From contig CAWEUM010000003.1 in assembly GCA_963812255.1 (NCBI GenBank), positions 1 to 64,000 of the forward strand: a stretch of DNA of 64,000 nucleotides. Direction: 5' to 3'. The translations under genes and the position numbers were made by a program. Within the stretch, counting starts at the first letter, position 1, and each line of letters opens with the position of its first letter. Under the pieces are notes generated by a model. The model saw only the letters and a program-made list of their open reading frames with translations. It was not told the origin of the DNA and did no database searches. The stretch is from DATJGR01 sp963812255. Lineage in GTDB: Bacteria; Pseudomonadota; Gammaproteobacteria; Pseudomonadales; Azotimanducaceae. Positions 56,391 through 64,000 of this stretch are shown here, in pieces.

Positions 56391-57563
56391 TCAGAACGAA
56401 CGCGGCAGGCCGAGCACGTGCTCGGCGACGAAGCTGAGGATCAGGTTCGTCGAGATCGGCGCGATCTGGTACAGGCGCGTCTCTCGGAATTTGCGTTCGA
56501 TGTGATATTCGCGCGCGAATGCAAACCCGCCATGCGTCTGCATCGCCACATCACCGGCGCGCCATGATGCTTCCGATGCCAACATCTTCGCGATGTTCGC
56601 TTCGGCGCCGCAATCGCGCCCTGCATCGAACAGCCGCGCGGCCTTATCCACCATCAATCCGGCCGCTTCGATGTCTGCATAGCAGCGCGCGATCGGAAAC
56701 TGCACGCCCTGGTTCTGGCCGATCGGCCGCTCGAACACGATGCGCTCGTTCGCGTACGCAACCGATTTGTCGATGAAGTAGCGGCCATCGCCTACGCACT
56801 CGGCCGCGATCAGAATGCGTTCGGCATTCATCCCGTCTAAAATCACCCTGAAGCCACGTCCCTCTTCGCCCAACAGATTTTCCGCCGGGACTCTCAGATC
56901 GGTGAAGAACAACTCGCACGAATGATGGTTGATCATTGCGCTGATCGGTCTGACGTCGAGCCCACGGCCCACCGCATCGCGCAAATCGACGATGAACGCC
57001 GACAGCCCTTCGGTCTTGCGCTTCACTTGATCCCGCGACGTCGTGCGCGCCAGCAACAGCATCAGATCGGAATGTTCGACCCGGCTGATCCAGACCTTCT
57101 GTCCGTTGATCACGTAGTCGTCGCCGTCGCGCCGCGCCGTAGTCTTCAAACTCGTCGTATCGGTGCCGGTGGTGGGTTCGGTAACGCCAAAACTCTGCAG
57201 CCGTAGTTCGCCGGATGCGATCTTTGGCAGGTATTGACGCTTCTGCGTATCGGAACCATGCCGCAGGATCGATCCCATCACGTACATCTGCGCGTGGCAG
57301 GCGCCGGCATGCGCACCGGAACGGCTGATTTCTTCCATGATCGCCGCCGCCTCGAGCACACCGAGACCGGCGCCGCCGTAGGTTTCTGGAATCAACGCCG
57401 TCAGGAAACCGGCTGTCGTCAATTCGCGTACGAATTCGGTCGGATAGTCGTGCGTGGCATCCAGTTTCAACCAGTAGTCTTCGCCATAGCGCGCGCACAG
57501 CGCTTTGACCGACGCACGGATCTCGTCGATCTGCGCGTCCCGCGCCGCGGCATCTACGCTCAT
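56391..57563 (-). CDS. Acyl-CoA dehydrogenase
   Basis: 390 residues with the FAD-dependent fold: PETYGGAGLGVLEAAAIMEE, the FAD/substrate loop SFGVTEPTTGTDTTSLKTTA, KVWISRVEHSD, VPAENLLGEEGRGF and the C-terminal QTHGGFAFAREYHIERKFRETR. ATG at 57563 has GGGAG upstream; the longer frame to 57746 is not coding. It oxidises an acyl-CoA to the 2,3-enoyl-CoA, feeding the transferase/hydratase/lyase steps encoded next to it. Electron acceptor would be ETF. Confidence 0.88.
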   Translation of the reverse strand: MSVDAAARDAQIDEIRASVKALCARYGEDYWLKLDATHDYPTEFVRELTTAGFLTALIPETYGGAGLGVLEAAAIMEEISRSGAHAGACHAQMYVMGSILRHGSDTQKRQYLPKIASGELRLQSFGVTEPTTGTDTTSLKTTARRDGDDYVINGQKVWISRVEHSDLMLLLARTTSRDQVKRKTEGLSAFIVDLRDAVGRGLDVRPISAMINHHSCELFFTDLRVPAENLLGEEGRGFRVILDGMNAERILIAAECVGDGRYFIDKSVAYANERIVFERPIGQNQGVQFPIARCYADIEAAGLMVDKAARLFDAGRDCGAEANIAKMLASEASWRAGDVAMQTHGGFAFAREYHIERKFRETRLYQIAPISTNLILSFVAEHVLGLPRSF

Positions 57564-57672
57564 GTCTTCGCTCCCATTTCTGCTCCCACTGTTTTCTTCT
57601 ACCACTCTGCTCGACAGCGTATTCTGCGCCATCGATCGGTTCGAATCACAACCCTCAAAGGGAGACATCGCA

Positions 57673-58635
57673 ATGGCACTCTCGCTGGGCGCACACGTCG
57701 GCCAACAGAACATGACGATGCCGCAGATGCGGGCGCTGTGGCGCAAGCTCGATCAGGCGCGCTTCGATTGGATCTCCGTATGGGATCATTTTTACGAGGC
57801 GCCCCCGGCAGGCGGCACGCAACCGCACTTCGAAGCGCTCGCAACATTGGGCGCGCTGGCCGCGGAGACGCAGCACGCGCGGCTCGGCTGCCTCGTCTTC
57901 TACGTCGGCTATCGCAATCCGGCACTACTCGCGAAGGCAGCGACGACGCTGGACCACATCAGTGGCGGACGGTTCGAACTCGGCATCGGTGCCGGTTGGC
58001 ATGTCTGGGAAGCAAAAGCCTACGGCTATGACTTTCCGGAACTGAGCCATCGATTGGACATGCTCGATGAAGCCGCAACGATCATCCGCGGCATGCTGAG
58101 TCAGGAGCGCACGACGTTTCACGGCAAACACTTCCGCGTCGAGGACGCCTCGTGCCTGCCGCGACCGGTGCAGTCGCGATTGCCGATCTGGATCGGCGGT
58201 GTTGGCGAAAAACGCACCCTGCGGCTCGTTGCACAACACGCCGACGGCTGGAATGCAGCGTATGTTTCCCCACGGGAATTCGCCCGTCTCAGCGCCGTGC
58301 TCGACGGCTGGTGCGAACGCCGCCAGCGCGATCCAAAACAGGTGCGCCGCGCAGTCAATTTGACGTTCAATCTCGCACCGGACGCGAACGGGGTTGCGGC
58401 CGAATCGGCGCGTCTGAAGAAGGACTGGGGCGCGGCGGCGGATCGCATCGCCGGCGGCGCACTGCTGGGTACGCCTGCTCAAGCAACCGATCGGATTCTC
58501 GAATATGTCGCCGCCGGCGCGACCGAAGTGAATATCGCGCTACGCGCGCCGTGGAACGCCGACGCGCTGGACGCCTATATCGAGGAGGTCGTGCCGCAGG
58601 TGCGCGCAGCAACTCAGACAAGGGGGTCAGAGTGA
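57673..58635 (+). CDS. LLM-class flavin oxidoreductase (F420-type family)
   Basis: 320 residues of the luciferase-like monooxygenase fold: WISVWDHFYEAP, LGCLVFYVGYRNPALLAKAATTLDHISGGRFELGIGAGW, PIWIGGVGEKRTLRLVAQHADGWN. ATG at 57673 follows GGGAG; the ORF extends upstream without sense. Such enzymes use FMN or F420; the cofactor cannot be told. It is divergent from the acyl-CoA dehydrogenase gene across 109 bp. The last codons and stop fall in a palindromic element. Confidence 0.82.
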   Translation: MALSLGAHVGQQNMTMPQMRALWRKLDQARFDWISVWDHFYEAPPAGGTQPHFEALATLGALAAETQHARLGCLVFYVGYRNPALLAKAATTLDHISGGRFELGIGAGWHVWEAKAYGYDFPELSHRLDMLDEAATIIRGMLSQERTTFHGKHFRVEDASCLPRPVQSRLPIWIGGVGEKRTLRLVAQHADGWNAAYVSPREFARLSAVLDGWCERRQRDPKQVRRAVNLTFNLAPDANGVAAESARLKKDWGAAADRIAGGALLGTPAQATDRILEYVAAGATEVNIALRAPWNADALDAYIEEVVPQVRAATQTRGSE

Positions 58636-58645
58636 CTCCGACCCC
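58623..58645. repeat. Palindromic stop-codon element, copy 2
   Basis: GGGGTCAGAGTGACTCCGAC and its CCC end form an imperfect hairpin (6 bp, one mismatch, 3 bp) over the stop codon of the LLM gene. On the gene's sense strand it matches the element at 35391 in 18 of 20 positions and in the same reading phase. Confidence 0.6.
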
Positions 58646-59521
58646 TCATCTCCCGGCCAGCGCCTCCGCAAACGCGAGCACGCGCTCGGCCTCCGCCGCG
58701 TGGAGATTTTCGACCAGCGCACCGTTGACCACGGCCACCCCCTTTCCCGCGCGTTGGGCATCGCCCCACGCCGCTACGATCAGGCGCGCCTGATCGATCT
58801 CGTCGGGGCTCGGCCCGAACATGGCGTTGGCGGCTTCGATCTGCGACGGATGAATCAACGTCTTGCCGTCGAAACCGAGGTCGCGTCCCTGCCGGCAGAC
58901 GCGCTCGAAACTCTCCGCATTGCGAAAGTCCAGATGCACGCCGTCGAGTGCGACCCGATCGAACGCACGCGCAACGAGCACGCAGTGTGATAGTGCCGCC
59001 AACAATGCCTGCCGATCGTCGGTGTGTCGCGCGCGCAACTCCTTGACCAGATCGCTGGTCCCCATCACGACGACCTCGATGCGCGGACTCGAGCCGAGGA
59101 TCTGCTCAATGCCGAGCACCCCACGCGGCGTTTCGACCATGATCCACAGAGGCAGCGACTCTGCGCGTTCGCCTGCAAGATAGCCTTCGTATGCCCGCAC
59201 CTGTTCGGCGGATTCGACTTTCGGCAGCAACACCGCATCGATTGCCAACTCCGAGGCCGCCGCGAGATCAGCGCCGGCCCACGGCGTTTCGAGACCATTC
59301 ACGCGCACCACGAGTTCGCGATAATCGTAGCCGCCATCGCGCACGGCCGCGGCAACCTGTCCGCGGGCCGTGTCCTTGGCATCCGGCGCCACGGCGTCTT
59401 CCAGATCGAAGATGATCGCGTCGCAGAGAAGCCCGCGTGCTTTTTCCATCGCGCGCGAATTGGCGCCGGGCATATACAGCACAGATCGTCTCGGTCGAAG
59501 ATTTTTATTGTTTTCTTTCAT
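58646..59521 (-). CDS. HpcH/HpaI aldolase family, CitE-like CoA-ester lyase
   Basis: 291 residues. RRSVLYMPGANSRAMEKARGL, the metal aspartate region IIFDLEDAVAPDAKD, RVNGLETPWAGADL, LPKVESAEQV and GFDGKTLIHPSQIEAAN are the standard CitE/malyl-CoA/citramalyl-CoA lyase motifs. The enzyme would split a hydroxyacyl-CoA such as citramalyl-CoA into acetyl-CoA and pyruvate. It converges with the LLM gene. The first ten codons are AT-rich, and no ribosome site is clear at 59521. Confidence 0.87.
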   Translation of the reverse strand: MKENNKNLRPRRSVLYMPGANSRAMEKARGLLCDAIIFDLEDAVAPDAKDTARGQVAAAVRDGGYDYRELVVRVNGLETPWAGADLAAASELAIDAVLLPKVESAEQVRAYEGYLAGERAESLPLWIMVETPRGVLGIEQILGSSPRIEVVVMGTSDLVKELRARHTDDRQALLAALSHCVLVARAFDRVALDGVHLDFRNAESFERVCRQGRDLGFDGKTLIHPSQIEAANAMFGPSPDEIDQARLIVAAWGDAQRAGKGVAVVNGALVENLHAAEAERVLAFAEALAGR

Positions 59522-59558
59522 TAAGTTATGTCGTTATTTTAAAGTGATTTAGTTGGAA

Positions 59559-61415
59559 TCATTGCATCGAGAACTCGAAGCTCATCCGGGGCGCCGTCAG
59601 TTCGAGCGAGTCGGCGCTGTAGCGGCCCATTGCGACGATCCGGACGAGTCGTTTGCCGGCAGCCAGTTGATCGGTGAGTGCAGGCGTCAGCGACGCGAAA
59701 TCACGGAACATCTGCACGTCCGATGAGCCGCGAGCGGTCAACAGGTACACACCTCGCACCTCCGAGGATGGCAGCAACGCAATCTGATCCGCACTATCGA
59801 GCACCTCGCGCGGCAATCCCAGCAGATTCAACGTGTGCACCGGATCGGTCAGATCCACGCCAATGCGGTCGGGCGCGATGCTCGTGAACGGATTCGCCGA
59901 ACCGCCCGACGCGCCCCAACTCACCATCAGCCACGCGCCGAGCGAATCGGTATCGGCGTCGACCACCGTCTGGGCATTGAACGCCGGCGGCGCGAAGCCG
60001 AATGGACGCACCAGACCGCGCACCTCAGCGAGATCGTTCAACGAGACACTCGCGAGATCCAAAGTCGACGTGTCGATGACATAGCGGCTCGGATCGGCAT
60101 CCGCTACAGCATTGCCGGTGCTGCTAAAGTCGAACGCACCGGCATACAGACCACCCAGGCTGTCGAGATTCACAGCCAGCGGATTCAGCTGCACGACGTC
60201 GCCGATCAACGGCGTGACGTCCATACGCACCCGGCCCGACCTCGCATCGAGTGTCGTTGCATTGCTCAGCGTGCCAAACGCGACGATGCGTTGACCCACC
60301 GAAATCGAGTCCTTATTGCGTGTCGGCGGGTCGGCACTGAGCGCGTTCACACGCGTCGTCGAGTCAAGGAGCACGCTGAAGGCATTGCGAAATGTATGCG
60401 TACCGTCTGCCGAGTCGATATTGGCACGCCTCACCGTCAACGTGTCGCCGGCGCGCGCGCTCACCACACCGCTGACGACATCGCCGTTCGCCCACGGCAC
60501 GCTGGTACCGGCAATCACCGTCGTCGCAGTCAACGTGCGACTGGTGACCGTGCCCCGCGCAATCACGGGTGTATCCACCGCCTGCCTGCCGAGCGCATTC
60601 AAGCCGGCGTCGCCCACCAGCGTCGTGCCATTGATGTCGAAGCGTGTTTGACCATCGATCCCAAACGTCAGCTTGCCGAACTCCCCGTCGCGCAGTTGAA
60701 ACGGACGTACGTTCAAGGTCACGGTGTTGGCGCTATGATCGACCGAGGTCAGCAGTCCGCGCGCGCGATGTTCGCGGTCCTGCTCGAATTCCGACACCAT
60801 CGAGAGCAACGGTTGCATCGTCACACGCGCAGGATTCGTCGAAAGATCGATCGTGTTCGACGCGTCGAGATCGAAATCGAGTGTGACGACCGCGGGGATA
60901 CCCTGTTCGATGCGCACGGGTTCTGCATCGGGCAACTGGATCGTGACCGTCAGCGTGGTCAGTTGATTCCCACCGGTATCGCGCGCGGTAGCGGGCACTT
61001 CGTTGCCGTTCGCGTCCTGAACGACGATCTGGGCGTTGCTGAAATCCAGACCGAGAACCACCTGTGTGTAGGTGCCCGCCGGAATCGTTGCAACGGTGAA
61101 CAGTTCCGTGAGATCGCTGAGTTCGCCAAAGTCGACCGGCGTGGTCAGCGGCACCGTTTCGACGGTATTGCCGTTGGCATCCTGCAGCCGCAGCGACGTG
61201 ACATCCACTGCGTAGTGGACGAAGTCACCCGCTGCATCGCGGATGCCCACCGTGATCTGGCCGGTTTCGACGACCGGCGTGTCGGATCGATCGCCGCAGC
61301 CGCTCAACAGCGATACACCGGCCAGTATCAGCAAGCCTGTCGCGGCGGCGCGCAAAACCGCTGCCAAGCATCTCAATCGGCCCAACCCGGCTCTCAACCG
61401 GGACGCGCGATGCAT
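59559..61415 (-). CDS. DUF4382-type lipoprotein with repeated beta domains
   Basis: 618 residues. A signal (LRAAATGLLILAGVSLLSGC) ends in a lipobox, so the mature protein is lipid-anchored at that cysteine. A DUF4382-like domain follows (TVGIRDAAGDFVHYAVDVTSLRLQDANGN, residues ~52-215). Then come several beta-rich segments with the DUF5666-type pattern GLLTSVDHSANTVTLNVRPF and DGQTRFDINGTTL. The family is an envelope protein of unknown function. It lies upstream of the lyase gene in the same direction but may be independent. An 810-codon antisense frame over it is not a gene. Confidence 0.75.
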   Translation of the reverse strand: MHRASRLRAGLGRLRCLAAVLRAAATGLLILAGVSLLSGCGDRSDTPVVETGQITVGIRDAAGDFVHYAVDVTSLRLQDANGNTVETVPLTTPVDFGELSDLTELFTVATIPAGTYTQVVLGLDFSNAQIVVQDANGNEVPATARDTGGNQLTTLTVTIQLPDAEPVRIEQGIPAVVTLDFDLDASNTIDLSTNPARVTMQPLLSMVSEFEQDREHRARGLLTSVDHSANTVTLNVRPFQLRDGEFGKLTFGIDGQTRFDINGTTLVGDAGLNALGRQAVDTPVIARGTVTSRTLTATTVIAGTSVPWANGDVVSGVVSARAGDTLTVRRANIDSADGTHTFRNAFSVLLDSTTRVNALSADPPTRNKDSISVGQRIVAFGTLSNATTLDARSGRVRMDVTPLIGDVVQLNPLAVNLDSLGGLYAGAFDFSSTGNAVADADPSRYVIDTSTLDLASVSLNDLAEVRGLVRPFGFAPPAFNAQTVVDADTDSLGAWLMVSWGASGGSANPFTSIAPDRIGVDLTDPVHTLNLLGLPREVLDSADQIALLPSSEVRGVYLLTARGSSDVQMFRDFASLTPALTDQLAAGKRLVRIVAMGRYSADSLELTAPRMSFEFSMQ

Positions 61416-61448
61416 CAGCCTTCTCCGAGAGCGGTTGGTCTTTTCACC

Positions 61449-62246
61449 CTAGCCGATGCGAGCCGACTGTCCGCCATCGACCGCCAGACAAACGCCCGTG
61501 ACGAAACGCGCCTCGTCGCTGGCCAGAAACAGCGCGGCATTGGCAACGTCCCAACCCGTGCCCATCGTGTGACCGAGCGGCACCTGCGCGTCGCGTTGCG
61601 CAATGAGTTCCGCCCGATCGCGGCCCGCCGCCACATAGCCTTCGATCGCCATTGGTGTGTTCATCAAGCCCGGCATGATGACGTTGGCGCGGATGTTGTA
61701 TTCGCCGTTGCCGATCGCCAACGACTGCGTATAGGCGTTGACCGCCGCCTTGGACGTCTTGTACGCCACGATGCCAACCGAACACACCGCGGCAATCGAC
61801 GAGATATTGATGATCACGCCGGCGCGCTGCGCACGCATCACCGGCAATACGTGCTTGCAGGCGAACATCACGCTCTTCAGGTTGGTCGAGAAAATCCGGT
61901 CCCAGACCGCTTCGGTCATACTGCTGGGACCACGATCCCCTGCACCGATGCCAACGTTATTATGCAGAATATCGACGCGTCCCAACGATTTCGCACAGGC
62001 GTCGATCATGCCGGCGCAGGCTGCTTCAGATGTGACATCGGCTTCGTGCGCGATGCCGCGCCCGCCCTGCTCCACGACCATCGCCAGCGTCTCCTGCGCG
62101 GATTCCAGCCGGCGATCGACGAGGCATACCGCCGCACCTTCCTGCGCGAAACGCAGCGCCGTCGCGCGGCCGTTGCCGATCGTCGCGCCCGGCGTCTGCC
62201 CAGCGCCAACGATCAGCGCAACCTTGCCTTCGAGACGTCCCACCAT
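61449..62246 (-). CDS. Short-chain dehydrogenase/reductase
   Basis: 265 residues: cofactor loop GAGQTPGATIGNG (longer than the usual TGxxxGIG), NNVGIG, Ser149/Ser150 (NISS), Tyr162 and Lys166 (AYKTSKAAV), and the end FVTGVCLAVDGGQSARIG. This is the classical SDR family with a loop variant common among degradative SDRs. It follows the carboxymuconolactone-decarboxylase-family gene by 21 bp, so they share a transcript. Substrate unknown, probably a hydroxyacyl-CoA or cyclic alcohol. Confidence 0.85.
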   Translation of the reverse strand: MVGRLEGKVALIVGAGQTPGATIGNGRATALRFAQEGAAVCLVDRRLESAQETLAMVVEQGGRGIAHEADVTSEAACAGMIDACAKSLGRVDILHNNVGIGAGDRGPSSMTEAVWDRIFSTNLKSVMFACKHVLPVMRAQRAGVIINISSIAAVCSVGIVAYKTSKAAVNAYTQSLAIGNGEYNIRANVIMPGLMNTPMAIEGYVAAGRDRAELIAQRDAQVPLGHTMGTGWDVANAALFLASDEARFVTGVCLAVDGGQSARIG

Positions 62247-62267
62247 GTTTGCCCGCCTGTTGCCTGA

Positions 62268-62816
62268 CTAAACGTCGAACCCTGGCAGCCCCGGATCCGC
62301 CTGCACGCCGAAACTGTTCAGTGCCATCGACACCAGATTGTACTGGCCCACCGTGAAAACGATGTCCATCAATTGACGCGTATCGAAGTGCTTCGCCAAG
62401 CCCTTCCACGTCGCGTCACTGACGTGCGCGTCGGCGTGCAACTCGTCGGTCGCCTTCAGCAACAGCCGATCGGCATCGCTCCAGCCTTTTGCATCCGGCC
62501 CGACCTTGATGCTGCGAATCTCGTCGTCGGTGATCTTCGCACGGCGCGCAATCAGCACGTGCTGACCCCATTCGTAACCGGATCTACATAAATAGCCGAT
62601 GCGCAGGATGGCCAGTTCGCGTTCACGCACCGGCAATGTCGACTTACCGAGGATGTGATTGGCGAACACCAGCCAACGCTTCATCAATTCGGGGTGGTTC
62701 GCCATTGTCTTGAATATGTTCAGCGGCTCGCCGTCGAAACGGCTCATGATGTCCTTGACCGTGTCGTCCCACTGATCCGCCGGAAGCGGTGGGACGCGGG
62801 GTTCGGAAACGCGCAT
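62268..62816 (-). CDS. Carboxymuconolactone decarboxylase family protein (AhpD-like fold)
   Basis: 182 residues. EPLNIFKTMANHPELMKRWLVFANHIL and RERELAILRIGYLCRSGYEWGQHVLIARRAKITDDE are the typical CMD helices. Only one cysteine is present at the CxxC position, so it is not a peroxidase of the AhpD type. Many such proteins sit with SDRs in degradative operons. Divergent from the enoyl-CoA hydratase gene; the shared spacer holds tandem repeats. Confidence 0.83.
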   Translation of the reverse strand: MRVSEPRVPPLPADQWDDTVKDIMSRFDGEPLNIFKTMANHPELMKRWLVFANHILGKSTLPVRERELAILRIGYLCRSGYEWGQHVLIARRAKITDDEIRSIKVGPDAKGWSDADRLLLKATDELHADAHVSDATWKGLAKHFDTRQLMDIVFTVGQYNLVSMALNSFGVQADPGLPGFDV

Positions 62817-62855
62817 GAGAAGACTCCGTTCGGCTGCAATGAGGTTCGCTACTAT

Positions 62856-62930
62856 ATCAACTCGACATCAACTCGACCTGCTGCACTGCACTACGTGACG
62901 CTTCGTGACGCTTCGTGACACTTCGTGATG
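62856..62930. repeat. Tandem direct repeats in a divergent promoter region
   Basis: Two exact copies of ATCAACTCGAC (62856-62877) are followed by four copies of a 10-mer close to CTTCGTGACG (62891-62930). The 10-bp period matches one helical turn. The repeats lie between the CMD and enoyl-CoA hydratase genes and may bind a regulator. Confidence 0.65.
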
Positions 62931-62959
62931 CGTTGGCTCATCAACAGGAGACACCCACC

Positions 62960-63730
62960 ATGACTATTCGTTTCGACATCGACAGCCGCTGCGCAATCAT
63001 CACCATCGATCGACCCCAGGCGCGCAACGCCGTCGATGGCCCGACGGCGCGCTTACTCGCCGATGCGTTCCGGCGCTTCGATGCGAGTGATGATCTGGAC
63101 GTCGCAATTCTCACCGGTGCCGCAAACACGTTTTGCGCCGGCGCCGATCTGAAAGCCGTGTCGAGCGGAGACGGTAACCGCGTCGGACTCGACGGCGATG
63201 GGCCGATGGGGCCGACCCGCATGCTGTTGAGCAAACCGGTGCTCGCCGCAGTGGAAGGCCACGCCGTGGCCGGCGGGCTGGAACTCGCATTGTGGTGCGA
63301 TCTGCGAATCGCCGCGACGGACGCGGTGTTCGGCGTTTACTGCCGCCGTTGGGGCGTCCCGTTGATCGACGGCGGCACGATCCGTCTGCCACGTCTGATC
63401 GGCCACAGCCACGCGCTCGATCTGATTCTGACCGGACGCGGCGTGTCCGGCGACGAAGCCAAAGCGATGGGGTTGGTCAATCGATTGACCGCACCGGGTG
63501 CCGCACTCGCCGGCGCGCTGGAACTCGCACACGAACTCAGTCGTTTTCCGCAGCGCTGCCTGCGCAGCGATCGTCTATCGTCGTACCGGCAATGGTCGCA
63601 GGATGTGGACGCCGCGCTGCGCGAGGAGACGTGGCTCGGTCGCGAAGTGATCCGTTCCGGCGAGACGCAAGCCGGTGCGGCGCGATTCGCCAGCGGCGCC
63701 GGACGGCATGGGGACTTCAAGGAGATTTGA
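62960..63730 (+). CDS. Enoyl-CoA hydratase/isomerase family protein
   Basis: 256 residues of the crotonase fold: ITIDRPQARNAVDGPTARLL, the oxyanion segments FCAGADLKAVS and EGHAVAGGLELALWCDLRIA, then RRWGVPLIDGGTIRLPRLIG. AGGAG lies upstream of ATG at 62960. The first catalytic glutamate of the classic hydratase is not evident (GVPLIDGG), so another crotonase reaction is possible. It is divergent from the CMD-SDR pair and probably part of the same pathway. Confidence 0.86.
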   Translation: MTIRFDIDSRCAIITIDRPQARNAVDGPTARLLADAFRRFDASDDLDVAILTGAANTFCAGADLKAVSSGDGNRVGLDGDGPMGPTRMLLSKPVLAAVEGHAVAGGLELALWCDLRIAATDAVFGVYCRRWGVPLIDGGTIRLPRLIGHSHALDLILTGRGVSGDEAKAMGLVNRLTAPGAALAGALELAHELSRFPQRCLRSDRLSSYRQWSQDVDAALREETWLGREVIRSGETQAGAARFASGAGRHGDFKEI

Positions 63731-63884
63731 GCGAGAACACGAAGAACTGATGGCGATGGTTCAGGGCGGAGGTGGACGTGTGTAGCGCCGAAAACGCCAT
63801 GAACCCCTCCCTGGGAGCTCGCGTGGCGCCATCCCTGGGCAACACGGTCCGGCACAACCAACGAAGCGCATCGCTCGAGTGGTT

Positions 63885-63988
63885 GGGGGCGGATCTTCTA
63901 TGCGGCGGACCGTCCTGCGCCAGGGACGGCGCAGGACGAGCCTCCAGGGACGGGACTTACGACGCGTCCGCATAGAAGATCCGCCCCC
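63885..63988. repeat. Nested perfect inverted repeats (21-bp outer, 11-bp inner)
   Basis: The outer arms 63885-63905 and 63968-63988 are exact reverse complements (core GCGGATCTTCTATGCGG). Inside, CGTCCTGCGCC (63911-63921) pairs exactly with 63928-63938 around AGGGAC. The whole lies in the 270 bp after the last gene, which otherwise holds no ORF. It resembles a small palindromic element (REP/MITE type). Confidence 0.7.
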
Positions 63989-64000
63989 ATCACGACCACG

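Noticed and set aside
59835..62267. 810-codon plus-strand open frame
   Set aside because: It lies antisense to the DUF4382-type lipoprotein and SDR genes, is Arg/His-rich and has no family motifs; high GC favours such shadow frames.

Overview
The window is GC-rich, gene-dense bacterial DNA from a pseudomonadotan. The type I secretion genes, YejABEF-like importer, glutathione enzymes and island replication protein suggest a gammaproteobacterium, but there is no rRNA or other marker to fix the taxon. Many genes start with GTG or TTG and overlap their neighbours by four bases.

Positions 1-8443 look like the integrase-proximal end of a genomic island. The left part carries stress-type cargo: a tautomerase, a Tat-exported chloroperoxidase-like hydrolase, a metallo-beta-lactamase-fold enzyme, a DsrE protein and Dps. 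Three of these five genes are broken by single-base frameshifts. A decayed IS91-family transposase and about 1.2 kb without genes follow. Next come three leftward island genes: an STY4528-type replication protein, an excisionase-like HTH protein and a tyrosine integrase. The island ends in the 3' half of a tRNA-Pro(CGG), the likely attachment site. The replication gene carries palindromic iteron-like motifs and a hairpin that may be an internal origin.

From 8444 the sequence looks chromosomal. A DUF3179 scrap is followed by three genes (PIG-L deacetylase, StrS-type aminotransferase, G1PDH/DHQ-synthase-superfamily dehydrogenase) that resemble an aminocyclitol or amino-sugar route. Next is a 10.8 kb gene for a giant RTX protein with a lipase-like head, RTX arrays, cadherin-like domains and CSLREA beta-helix domains. 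It follows its own HlyB/HlyD-type exporter genes (11995-27217).

From 27636 to 41399, all leftward, are an SDR, the conserved transglutaminase / ATP-grasp-alpha-E / DUF2126 operon, and a five-gene YejABEF-like peptide importer.

The rightward block 41542-53049 holds an alpha/beta hydrolase, a host-attachment-family protein, a BKACE enzyme, a questin-oxidase-like protein with a divergent Cys-rich HTH regulator, a CoA-transferase, glyoxalase I and a GST, an orphan membrane-fusion protein, and a PEP-synthase-like enzyme coupled to a small membrane protein.

The right end (53213-63730) is CoA-thioester catabolism: CoA-transferase, MaoC/HTD2-type hydratase, acyl-CoA dehydrogenase, HpcH/HpaI (CitE-like) lyase, LLM oxidoreductase, SDR, carboxymuconolactone-decarboxylase-family protein and enoyl-CoA hydratase, plus a DUF4382-type lipoprotein. 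Transferase, hydratase and lyase together fit itaconate, mesaconate or citramalate breakdown. The window closes with nested perfect palindromes that look like a small repeat element.
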